A stretch of DNA of 14,157 nt, taken from contig QMLM01000017.1 in NCBI GenBank assembly GCA_003646745.1, positions 1 through 14,157 of the forward strand, given 5' to 3'. The stretch comes from Deltaproteobacteria bacterium (GTDB taxonomy: Bacteria; Desulfobacterota; B13-G15; RBG-16-54-18). The position numbers and the translations under genes were made by a program. This document shows, in pieces, positions 1 to 5,815 of the stretch. How positions within the stretch are numbered: position 1 is the first letter of the stretch; the number at the start of each line of letters is the position of its first letter. The notes under the pieces were generated by a model. The model was not told the origin of the DNA. It saw nothing but the letters and a program-made list of their open reading frames with translations, and made no database searches.

Positions 1-925
1 CTAACTTTCTCAGCTTGGCCAAAAAAAAGCCCTCCCCAGGGTTTTCATGAGGATAGATGCGCAGGCATCTCTCTAGCTCGGAGGGAAACTGCCTCCCCTC
101 AAAACTTCTCAAGCCGGCTCTAGTCTTAAAGCCATTAAGGCAAAGAGGCTCTACTTCCACGGGATAACGCTTTAGGACCTCTGCGATGACCCCCTCATTT
201 TCCTGAGGGACGATGGTACAGGTGGAGTATACTAGGGTACCCCCTTTCTTTAAGGCTTTGATCCCGCTGATAAGGAGATCCCGCTGGATGTGGACCAGCT
301 TCTCCGACCTCCTCAATGTCCACCATCTCGTTACCTCTGGGGAGCTGCGAATGGTCCCCAGGGCGCTACATGGTGGGTCAATAAGGACCCGATCAAAGCT
401 CTCAAGATATATCCTTCCCAAACGATTTCCCCATTCCTTAACTACAATTGTGTTCACAACCCCCATTCTGCCCAGATTATAGCAGAGAAAGGAGACTCTC
501 CTGGCGGATGGCTCATTGGCGACAATACATCCTTTATTCTTCATTAAGGCCGCCATCTGTGTGGTCTTGGAGCCGGGGGCAGCCGCTATGTCTAAAACGA
601 GTTCATTCCCTTCCGGATCTAAAAGAAGGGGGGGGAGCATGGAGCTTAGGTCTTGAATATATATATTGCCGATAAAATGGGAGAGGCTTTTCCCTAAAGG
701 GAAAGGTTCTTCGATGGCTATAAAGGCATTTGGGATGGAGGCAAAAGGCTCTACTTTGAATCCTTCTTCCCCTAACAGGGAAAGAGCATCCTTCTGGCTG
801 ACCTTAAGGGGGTTTATCCTGAAGGCAGTTTTATCCCTCTCTCCTATTGCCCGCAAAAACTGCTTTCCATCCCCTTCGCCCAGCAGCGAAAAAATCAATC
901 TTTTTAGATCTTCCTTTACCTCCAT
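1..925 (-). CDS. NOL1/NOP2/Sun family RNA (cytosine-C5) methyltransferase, partial at the window edge
   Basis: The reading frame is open from an ATG at 925 to the window edge (308 codons, no stop seen). It is a SAM-dependent RNA m5C methyltransferase of the RsmB/RsmF/Nop2 type. Visible motifs are the SAM-binding loop AAAPGSKT (residues 114-121), motif IV DPPCSALGT (183-191, Cys186) and motif VI YSTCT (233-237, Cys236). The two cysteines are the pair used by this family for release and catalysis. The tail GFFLAKLRK (299-307) is the usual end of the fold, so only a few residues or a short C-terminal extension should be missing. There is no N-terminal NusB-like domain, so it is closer to the short Nop2/RsmF forms than to RsmB; the exact target (16S rRNA or tRNA) cannot be told. 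AAGAGG lies 7 bases before the ATG as a ribosome-binding site. It is divergent from the radical SAM remnant. Confidence 0.9.
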   Translation of the reverse strand, partial: MEVKEDLKRLIFSLLGEGDGKQFLRAIGERDKTAFRINPLKVSQKDALSLLGEEGFKVEPFASIPNAFIAIEEPFPLGKSLSHFIGNIYIQDLSSMLPPLLLDPEGNELVLDIAAAPGSKTTQMAALMKNKGCIVANEPSARRVSFLCYNLGRMGVVNTIVVKEWGNRLGRIYLESFDRVLIDPPCSALGTIRSSPEVTRWWTLRRSEKLVHIQRDLLISGIKALKKGGTLVYSTCTIVPQENEGVIAEVLKRYPVEVEPLCLNGFKTRAGLRSFEGRQFPSELERCLRIYPHENPGEGFFLAKLRKL

Positions 926-1038
926 CTTTAGGCCTCTTGGCGTGGAGCATATGTATATTATTTAAAATGGCTCCTTATATTTAAAGTATCGCATGTTTTA
1001 CCTCATGGATCAACTGCGCCAAAGGTCCTCAAATTTCC

Positions 1039-1067
1039 TGGACGAACTATCTCTTCTTGCTTATACT
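1039..1067 (+). promoter_or_regulatory. Candidate sigma70 promoter of the radical SAM remnant
   Basis: A TGGACG -35-like hexamer (1039-1044) and a TATACT -10-like hexamer (1062-1067) are 17 bases apart. They lie about 45 bases before the ATG at 1110. The 926-1109 interval is AT-rich and separates two divergent genes, so it must hold the start signals of both. I see no equally good promoter for the minus-strand methyltransferase gene. Confidence 0.4.
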
Positions 1068-1109
1068 AAAATTTGGATATAAAGCCCTCAGAAAGGGCAA
1101 AGGGGGTAA

Positions 1110-1489
1110 ATGATGGTATTAAGGCTCCCCTTCAATCCCCTGCAAAGGGCAGAAGAGGTGGAGGAGCTGGTAATGAAGGGCCAGAAGAGGAAGTATTACA
1201 GGTTCAGGCCAGCCCGCTATTATGGGGGGATCGCCACTGCTGACTTGGTGGGATGCAACCTTCTCTGCGCCTATTGCTGGAATTACGACAGAAATTTGGA
1301 GCCATCCAAATGTGAAGGCTGGTATTATAGCCACACGGAGGTCGCCGAAAGACTCCTGGCCATTGCCAGAAGGAAGGGTTTTAACCGAATAAGGTTAACT
1401 GGAGCAGAACCAATCTTGGGCGAAAGATCCCTTGACACCTCTTAGGCGTGCTGGAAGAATATATGGCTAAAGGCCCGAAGGTCAGATGA
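1110..1489 (+). pseudogene. Radical SAM protein remnant, frameshifted and truncated
   Basis: From ATG 1110 (after AAGGGGG) the frame encodes a radical SAM N-terminus. The [4Fe-4S]-binding CxxxCxxC motif is at residues 49-56 (CNLLCAYC), followed by WNYDRN. A degenerate GGEP motif reads LTGAEP (96-101), with Gly replaced by Ala. The frame stops at 1443-1445 after 111 residues. The expected continuation, HLLGVLEEYMAKGPKVR, is present in another frame from 1436 to 1486 and ends at TGA 1487-1489. Loss of one base after codon 108 (around 1434-1435) would join the two as SL-(D/E)-HLLGVLEEY. Even when joined, the product is about 125 residues, while radical SAM barrels normally need 200 or more, and no further homologous sequence follows. 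This is therefore a decayed gene with a frameshift and a 3' deletion. Its former substrate cannot be deduced. Confidence 0.75.
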
Positions 1490-1534
1490 ATAAAAAAGGG
1501 CAAAGTTACGTCAATATAGATGAAAAAAATTTCC

Positions 1535-1562
1535 TTGACAAGAAGGGATCTTGCATTATAAA
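1535..1562 (+). promoter_or_regulatory. Sigma70-type promoter of the cytochrome c gene
   Basis: A perfect TTGACA (1535-1540) and TATAAA (1557-1562) are separated by 16 bases. They lie 36 bases upstream of the cytochrome start codon. This is one of the two best consensus promoters in the window, and it implies strong transcription of the cytochrome independent of the radical SAM remnant upstream. Confidence 0.65.
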
Positions 1563-1598
1563 TCTTGCCGAGAGATTAACAGGAAAGGGGGGTAAAAT

Positions 1599-1982
1599 AT
1601 GAAGAGATGGGTTTATATGGTTGTAGCGGTGGTGTTCTTGGCGGGAGGGCTCCTTAGCATTGCCCTTGCCGGGCCCGAGATGGTCAAAATTGAAAACAAG
1701 TATACTAAGCGTCTGAAGAAGCCCGTCACCTTCACCCACAAGAAACATGCGGTAACATACAAGATAGCCTGCACCGAGTGCCACCACGAGTGGAAAAAGC
1801 AAGAGAGAAAACAACCCCAGAAGTGTGCCGCATGCCACAAGGAAAAGAAAGAGGGAAAAAAATTGGGGCTTAAAAGGGCCTATCACAAGAACTGCCAGGG
1901 ATGCCATAAGGCATTGAAAGCCCAAGGGAAGAAGACCGGTCCCACTACCAAGTGTAGCGGCTGCCACCCCAGGAAAAAATAG
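1599..1982 (+). CDS. Exported tetrahaem cytochrome c3/c7-type protein
   Basis: A 127-residue periplasmic electron-transfer protein of the class III (cytochrome c3/c7) type. Residues 1-24 form a Sec signal peptide (basic MKRW, hydrophobic core, cleavage expected after ALA24). Four haem-attachment CxxCH motifs follow at 58-62, 76-80, 99-103 and 119-123. The protein has exactly four further histidines (47, 50, 63, 96), which gives eight in all, the number needed for bis-histidine ligation of four haems. The FTHKKH segment before haem 1 and the paired CHH are typical of c3 folds. All four motifs are plain CxxCH, unlike the CxxxxCH seen at two sites in classical Desulfovibrio type I c3. The mature protein is very lysine-rich. 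AGGAAAGGGGGG is the ribosome-binding region. In this family the protein shuttles electrons between periplasmic hydrogenases or formate dehydrogenases and membrane complexes; no partner gene is in the window. Confidence 0.9.
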   Translation: MKRWVYMVVAVVFLAGGLLSIALAGPEMVKIENKYTKRLKKPVTFTHKKHAVTYKIACTECHHEWKKQERKQPQKCAACHKEKKEGKKLGLKRAYHKNCQGCHKALKAQGKKTGPTTKCSGCHPRKK

Positions 1983-2009
1983 CTGATCCAAAAAGATTCG
2001 TGAACCTTT

Positions 2010-2041
2010 AAGGAGGGGGAGAGAAAATCCCCCCTCCCCTT
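2010..2041 (+). terminator. Terminator-like hairpin after the cytochrome gene
   Basis: An AAGGAGGGGGA arm (2010-2020) faces a TCCCCCCTCCCCTT arm (2028-2041), giving a GC-rich stem with a small bulge and a 7-base loop. Only a weak T-rich stretch follows, so termination may be partial. It lies between the cytochrome stop and the next plus-strand gene. AGGAGG within the left arm is 37 bases from the next start, too far to act as its ribosome-binding site in linear form. Confidence 0.45.
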
Positions 2042-2053
2042 ATCTCCATAACT

Positions 2054-2512
2054 GTGACGATGGTAAAACTCCATATCGAAGATGCCACTAAGGCCCTCAA
2101 TGCCTTAAGGTCTTTACAAGATTATACCCCTCCTTTTGAGATCGTGGGCAATTATCGACTAATAGACGATGGAGATAGTCCCGAGGCAACCATCATCCTG
2201 CGTGCTAACGGCAATGAAATGCATGAGGCATCTACTGGTGTGGGCCCGGTGGACGCTTTGGCCAAGGTTCTAAAGAAATCCCTCACTCCTCTCTTCCCCG
2301 AACTGGAGCAGGTAAGGTTGATCGATTTCAGCTCTCGGATCTTCGACCCGCACTCAGGCACCGAGGCTCGCGTGGAGGTCCAGATTACCTTCAGCAATGG
2401 GAAAGAGATTTGGCGGGTGCAGGCCTTCTCTGAGAACATAAACAAGGCCTCCTTTTTGGCGCTGGTAGATGGTTTTGAGTATGCTATCCTCATCTCACGG
2501 GGAGAGAAATAG
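2054..2512 (+). CDS. Stand-alone LeuA/CimA-type allosteric (regulatory) domain protein
   Basis: A 152-residue protein that matches the C-terminal regulatory domain (LeuA dimer fold) of 2-isopropylmalate and citramalate synthases. The hallmarks are EATIILRANGNEMHEASTGV (44-63) running into GPVDALAKVLKK (64-75), then LIDFSSRI (89-96), GTEARVEVQI (102-111) and the SENINKASFLALVDG stretch (126-140). The closest resemblance is to the citramalate synthase tail. The catalytic TIM barrel is absent and no HMGL-like domain is visible upstream, so by itself it cannot condense acetyl-CoA with a keto acid. In full-length enzymes this domain binds leucine or isoleucine; here it may be a detached sensor or a gene fragment. 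The start is GTG 2054 or ATG 2060; neither has a clear ribosome-binding site, and a TAA at 2009-2011 blocks extension. It converges on the minus-strand secreted-protein gene, with 17 bases between the stops. Confidence 0.75.
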   Translation: MTMVKLHIEDATKALNALRSLQDYTPPFEIVGNYRLIDDGDSPEATIILRANGNEMHEASTGVGPVDALAKVLKKSLTPLFPELEQVRLIDFSSRIFDPHSGTEARVEVQITFSNGKEIWRVQAFSENINKASFLALVDGFEYAILISRGEK

Positions 2513-2529
2513 CGCCCTTTTCCTAAAGA

Positions 2530-2976
2530 TCAGGCGCCCTGAGCCGATATGGCTAAGACCAAAACCCCACCTTTATGTTTAGGACCACCAATTAAGAAGA
2601 CCCCACCTTTCTTAAGCTTGGCCTTGGTCTTGAAGATCTCCTTCCCCTCTCGCAGGATTTTTACGATAATTTCCACACTTCCCTTTCGTTCCCGGAGTAA
2701 TTTGAGGCGCAAATCCCTTCCTTTAGTCAGAGGAAGCTGCTTTACTTGGCCCTGAGTAAGGAAAAAGGAACGTTCTTGAAGGAGTCTATAAGAGGAATAA
2801 TTAAACAAATCATTCAATTTTCTTTGAATATCCTGCAACCCATTATCCACACCGCTGCCTTTGTGGGAGGCCAGAACAACCCTGACCCCTATTTTCACTT
2901 CCTCCCCATGGGCCAGCAAAGGGTAGGGTAAAAGGGAAAACAAACCCACTAGGGCAAAAAAGGCCAACTTTTTCAT
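2530..2976 (-). CDS. Secreted protein of unknown function, last gene of the ECF sigma cassette
   Basis: A 148-residue protein with a Sec signal peptide (MKKLAFFALVGLFSLLPYPLLA, cleavage near LAHG or after HGEE). The mature part is a compact, basic, beta-rich-looking domain with IGVRVVLASHKGSGVD (29-44), a YSSYRLL segment (60-66), and a C-terminal GGVFLIGGPKHKGGVLVLAI (124-143). I do not recognise a named family with certainty. The pattern resembles short secreted proteins I associate with deltaproteobacterial sigma/anti-sigma operons, but that is recollection, not a search. The start is well supported by AGGAGGGGG four bases before the ATG. It begins 15 bases after the anti-sigma stop, so it is almost certainly co-transcribed with the sigma pair. 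It could be a periplasmic sensor, modulator or output of that system (inference). Confidence 0.75.
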   Translation of the reverse strand: MKKLAFFALVGLFSLLPYPLLAHGEEVKIGVRVVLASHKGSGVDNGLQDIQRKLNDLFNYSSYRLLQERSFFLTQGQVKQLPLTKGRDLRLKLLRERKGSVEIIVKILREGKEIFKTKAKLKKGGVFLIGGPKHKGGVLVLAISAQGA

Positions 2977-2991
2977 TCCACCCCCTCCTTG

Positions 2992-3462
2992 TTATTCTTC
3001 TGCCTCGAATAGCCAAATGACTGTCATTCCTTCCTCCCCTTGGAAAATCATCACCGGATGCTCGCTTTCTATCGACTCCACCTCCACGGGTGGCGATGGA
3101 GCGGTCGTCACCAGGGGAATGATGAACAAAAGGATTGCCAGAAGGGCCAGCCCCCATGCAAGGGTCCTGAGGGGTCGAAAGGGGGGAAGGAGGTTTCTCA
3201 CTGGCCACCAGATCCTTTCTTTTAGGGTAGGAGGGGTCAACCCCTCTGTTATCCTATCCCAAGCCACTTGCAGCTGTTCATTAACTAGCCCTTCCTCCAT
3301 TGCCTCTCGCAGGATTTTACGCAGGGTACAGAGTTCTTCCAATTCCTTTTGGCAGCGAGGACAACTCCAAAGGTGTTCTTCCACTGCATCTATTTGTTCC
3401 GCGCTAAGTTCTCCGTCTAAATATCCCTCCAGAAGAGGGGTGAAACGAGCGCAACCATGCAT
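2992..3462 (-). CDS. Membrane-anchored zinc-finger anti-sigma factor
   Basis: A 156-residue single-pass membrane protein. The N-terminal cytoplasmic domain is a ZAS-type (zf-HC2) anti-sigma module. It has the HxxxCxxC motif at His30-Cys34-Cys37, with Cys4 as the probable fourth zinc ligand, and helices that would wrap the sigma factor. A transmembrane helix covers roughly 100-119 (TLAWGLALLAILLFIIPLVT). A short periplasmic tail of about 37 residues ends in EEGMTVIWLFEAEE. Its ATG directly follows the TAG stop of the sigma gene with no gap, which indicates translational coupling and a stoichiometric partner. By family knowledge it holds the sigma factor inactive until a signal removes it. Its single membrane span would suit cleavage by a site-2 protease such as the RseP encoded in the same run (inference). 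Confidence 0.88.
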   Translation of the reverse strand: MHGCARFTPLLEGYLDGELSAEQIDAVEEHLWSCPRCQKELEELCTLRKILREAMEEGLVNEQLQVAWDRITEGLTPPTLKERIWWPVRNLLPPFRPLRTLAWGLALLAILLFIIPLVTTAPSPPVEVESIESEHPVMIFQGEEGMTVIWLFEAEE

Positions 3463-4014
3463 CTAGCCCCCTCCTTTTAGGTAAGGTTCTAGGGCCCGGC
3501 GCAGACCTTCCCTTGCATAGTGAAGCCTAGACATGACTGTGCCTAATCGGCAGCCCATTATCTCTGCTATCTCCCTGTATGATAGTCCTTCCACCTCCCT
3601 TAACAGTACTATCGCCCGGTGTTGGGCAGACAGCAAGGCCATGGCTCTATGGATTTGTTCATTAAGCTCTTTGCGCAACAAGGAGGAATCAGGTCCCCCT
3701 TCATCGGGGGGATCAGATGCCTCTTTTGGCTCTGGATTTGCTACCCAGTGCCGTCGAAAGTCGAGGGCGAGATTAACGGCAATCCGGTAAAGCCATGTAT
3801 AAAAAGAGGAAGCCATCCGGAAACTTTTGATGGAACGATACGCCTTAATGAACACCTCCTGGGTTAATTCCAGGGCATCCTCATGATCCCCTACCATGCC
3901 GTAAAGGAGGCTATAGATCCTCCTTTCATAGGGAGCCATGAGGTCTTTAAACGCTTCCGTTTCACCCTTTTGTACTCTCTCTATCAGTTCCCTTTCATTC
4001 AAAGGCGGTCTCAA
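3463..4014 (-). CDS. ECF-family RNA polymerase sigma factor (RpoE-like)
   Basis: A 183-residue group IV sigma factor. Region 2 lies at about 20-88 (AFKDLMAPYERRIYSLLY, DALELTQEVFIKAYRSI, FYTWLYRIAVNLALDFRR). An acidic linker covers 92-115. Region 4 lies at about 124-177, with the helix-turn-helix LSYREIAEIMGCRLGTVMSRLHYAR spanning 144-168. No extra domain is present. The start is uncertain: the open frame begins with TTG at 4014, but the nearest Shine-Dalgarno-like AAGGA lies about 16 bases upstream. A rare ATT two codons earlier, or the TTG four codons later, are alternatives. It follows tsaB by 26 bases and abuts the anti-sigma gene. I could not find a convincing autoregulated ECF promoter in the 3' end of tsaB, so expression may come from read-through. 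Confidence 0.92.
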   Translation of the reverse strand: MRPPLNERELIERVQKGETEAFKDLMAPYERRIYSLLYGMVGDHEDALELTQEVFIKAYRSIKSFRMASSFYTWLYRIAVNLALDFRRHWVANPEPKEASDPPDEGGPDSSLLRKELNEQIHRAMALLSAQHRAIVLLREVEGLSYREIAEIMGCRLGTVMSRLHYAREGLRRALEPYLKGGG

Positions 4015-4040
4015 ATAAATTAGATGTAGGTCCTTGAGAG

Positions 4041-4745
4041 TTATTCACGTCTCTTTCTCTTTTCCCACTGCGTCTCGGCATCAGATGGCCTGATATAAAT
4101 GGGTACCAATGAGGAGATATCATCTATTTTCCCTTCCTTGATGCGCTGCAAACCAAGCTCGGCTACTGTGGTGCCTCGGAGAAACATCAGGTGAGGGGGG
4201 GCGAAAAGGGCCCTTTTACCCAATTTCTCCTTGATGAGCTGCCCATATACCCTCGCCCCATCGCCAAGGAAGATAGTCTGTTGAGGAGGGATCCCCTCGA
4301 GCATAGCCGATGGAGAAAGGGCTCGATAAGAGGTTAGTCTTCTCATTCTCCTGTCTCCCTCATTCTCGTATAGGGCTGTGTATACCTCTCCTCTTCTGGC
4401 ATCCAAGAAGGGACAAATTAGGTAGGGGGTAAAGGGAATGTTATAAGCGAGGGCATCTAGGGTAGGGACTCCTACTACTGGCTTTTCAGCCGCTAGGGCC
4501 AGGCCCTTGACTGTGCTCAACCCTACCCTGAGTCCGGTGAAGGAACCTGGTCCCAGGGAGACAGCCAATCCATCTATCTCTTTTAGATCTAACCTGGCTT
4601 CCCTCAGCAGGGTCTGGATGGAAGGGATCAATCGTGTAGAGTGGGTCTCATCACAGCAAAGGACGTGTTCGGCTACTATTTGGTCACCGTCGATTAACCC
4701 GATACTGCCGCAACTGGTCGATGTATCGATCCCCAAGATCCTCAT
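4041..4745 (-). CDS. tsaB: tRNA threonylcarbamoyladenosine biosynthesis protein TsaB
   Basis: TsaB (YeaZ) is the scaffold partner of TsaD and TsaE in making t6A37 on ANN-decoding tRNAs in the cytoplasm. The 234-residue product shows the ASKHA-fold start MRILGIDTSTSCGSIGL, the segment THSTRLIPSIQTLL that is typical of the TsaB interface, and the hallmark GPGSFTGLRVGLS. FLDARRGEVYTALY and FLGDGARVYG follow. Its length is normal for the family. I chose ATG 4745 because the family begins M-[RK]-IL-x-IDTS; GTG 4748, one codon upstream, is also in frame. The start overlaps the rseP stop (TGATG), so the two are translationally coupled. A t6A gene here, between the protease and the sigma factor, looks like operon packing rather than a functional link. 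Confidence 0.93.
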   Translation of the reverse strand: MRILGIDTSTSCGSIGLIDGDQIVAEHVLCCDETHSTRLIPSIQTLLREARLDLKEIDGLAVSLGPGSFTGLRVGLSTVKGLALAAEKPVVGVPTLDALAYNIPFTPYLICPFLDARRGEVYTALYENEGDRRMRRLTSYRALSPSAMLEGIPPQQTIFLGDGARVYGQLIKEKLGKRALFAPPHLMFLRGTTVAELGLQRIKEGKIDDISSLVPIYIRPSDAETQWEKRKRRE

Positions 4746-5815
4746 CACTTAGTCCCATGTGGAATGATCCTCATGATGTCGTTATAGAAGGCAAAGACCA
4801 TCAGTAGAATGATAATGATTAATCCGATTTGTTGGGCCAGCTCCAGTTTCTTCACACTTAAGGGCCTCCCGATTATTGACTCCAGGGTCAGAAACAGGAG
4901 GTGGCCGCCATCGAGGATGGGGATGGGGAATAGGTTTAAGATACCCAGGTTGATGCTTAATACAGCCGTGAAGAAGATGAGGCTGAGAAGACCTTCTTTA
5001 GCCTGCTTGCCAGCCATCTGGGCAATAAGAATAGGCCCCCCGATGGTCTTGGCTGGGATGACTCGCTGGATGATTTTGACAATACTTACCACCACTAGTT
5101 TGGTGACATGCCAGGTTTGGTAAAAGCCTTTGGCGACCGCCTTGTGGATAGGTTCCCTTTTGAGCATGGCCTCTCCTGAAGGGACGATCCCGATTTGATA
5201 TGTCTTCGTCTTCTCTCCGAAGATATTTTTCCCCGTTACGGCCCTAGGGGTTACTTTTATTTTAATTATTTCTTCCCCTCTCCTAAGGGTAAGTAAAAGT
5301 TCTCTTCCTTCACTTTTTGGGATTACCGAGAGGAGATCGGCCCATTTGGTTATCCTCTCCTTGTCTACCTTCAATACCACATCACCAGGCCTCACCCCCG
5401 CTTGTTGGGCAGGGAAACCATCTACGACCTTCCCCACCACCGGGGACAGCTGAGGGATCCCCACAAAAAACAGCGTGGAGAAGATGAAGGCTGCAAATAG
5501 CAGGTTGGCCAGAGGTCCAGCTATGACTATGGCCATCCTGCGGCGCACGGGTTGGTGCCGAAAGGTCCTTGCCTCTTCCTGTTTCGGGACCTTTTCTCCA
5601 GGATCATCCCCTAGGAGTTTCACATAGCCACCAAGGGGGAGGGCGGATATCATATATTCTGTTTCCCCCATCTTCTTGCTGATAAGTTTAGGGCCAAAAC
5701 CGAGGGAGAACTTCAATACCTTCACCCCCCTTAGCTTGGCGACGAGGAAATGCCCTAATTCATGGATGAAGATCAGCACCCCCAGCACCCACAAAAAAGC
5801 CAAGATATGGATCAT
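4745..5815 (-). CDS. rseP: RIP-type zinc metalloprotease RseP (site-2 protease)
   Basis: An inner-membrane intramembrane protease of 356 residues. The zinc motif HELGH is at 18-22 in the first transmembrane helix, and the third ligand motif NLFPIPILDGG is at 294-304 (Asp302). One PDZ-like domain is recognisable at about 126-195 (FPAQQAGVRPGDVVLKVD). Family members with one PDZ are common outside the gammaproteobacteria, whereas E. coli RseP has two PDZ domains and about 450 residues. Further membrane segments are visible at about 95-118, 276-300 and 328-346. In the known pathway RseP cleaves anti-sigma factors within the membrane after a first cut, and also clears signal peptides. The start overlaps the dxr stop by ATGA, and the stop overlaps the tsaB start. 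The nearby anti-sigma factor is an obvious candidate substrate (inference). Confidence 0.95.
   Translation of the reverse strand: MIHILAFLWVLGVLIFIHELGHFLVAKLRGVKVLKFSLGFGPKLISKKMGETEYMISALPLGGYVKLLGDDPGEKVPKQEEARTFRHQPVRRRMAIVIAGPLANLLFAAFIFSTLFFVGIPQLSPVVGKVVDGFPAQQAGVRPGDVVLKVDKERITKWADLLSVIPKSEGRELLLTLRRGEEIIKIKVTPRAVTGKNIFGEKTKTYQIGIVPSGEAMLKREPIHKAVAKGFYQTWHVTKLVVVSIVKIIQRVIPAKTIGGPILIAQMAGKQAKEGLLSLIFFTAVLSINLGILNLFPIPILDGGHLLFLTLESIIGRPLSVKKLELAQQIGLIIIILLMVFAFYNDIMRIIPHGTK

Noticed and set aside
213..965. Several plus-strand open frames (213-482, 290-547, 448-675, 666-965).
   Set aside because: All lie opposite the intact methyltransferase frame, which carries the SAM-binding and catalytic motifs.
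1084..1098. Small inverted repeat GCCCT-CAGAA-AGGGC just before the ribosome-binding site of the radical SAM remnant.
   Set aside because: A 5-base-pair stem is common by chance and the gene behind it is broken.
1092..1505. An 11-base direct repeat, AAAGGGCAAAG, at 1092-1102 and 1495-1505 that brackets the radical SAM remnant, suggestive of a deletion or insertion scar.
   Set aside because: The sequence is purine-rich and of low complexity, near-copies occur elsewhere in the window, and no mobile-element ends accompany it.
1506..1991. Long minus-strand open frame of 161 codons opposite the cytochrome gene.
   Set aside because: It is the antisense shadow of a gene with clear haem motifs and a signal peptide. 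Its composition is unlike a real protein and it has no supporting ribosome-binding site.
2512..2537. Possible bidirectional terminator with GCGCC and GGCGC arms between the convergent stops at 2512 and 2530.
   Set aside because: The stem is only 5 base pairs with a 16-base loop and no T tract on either strand.
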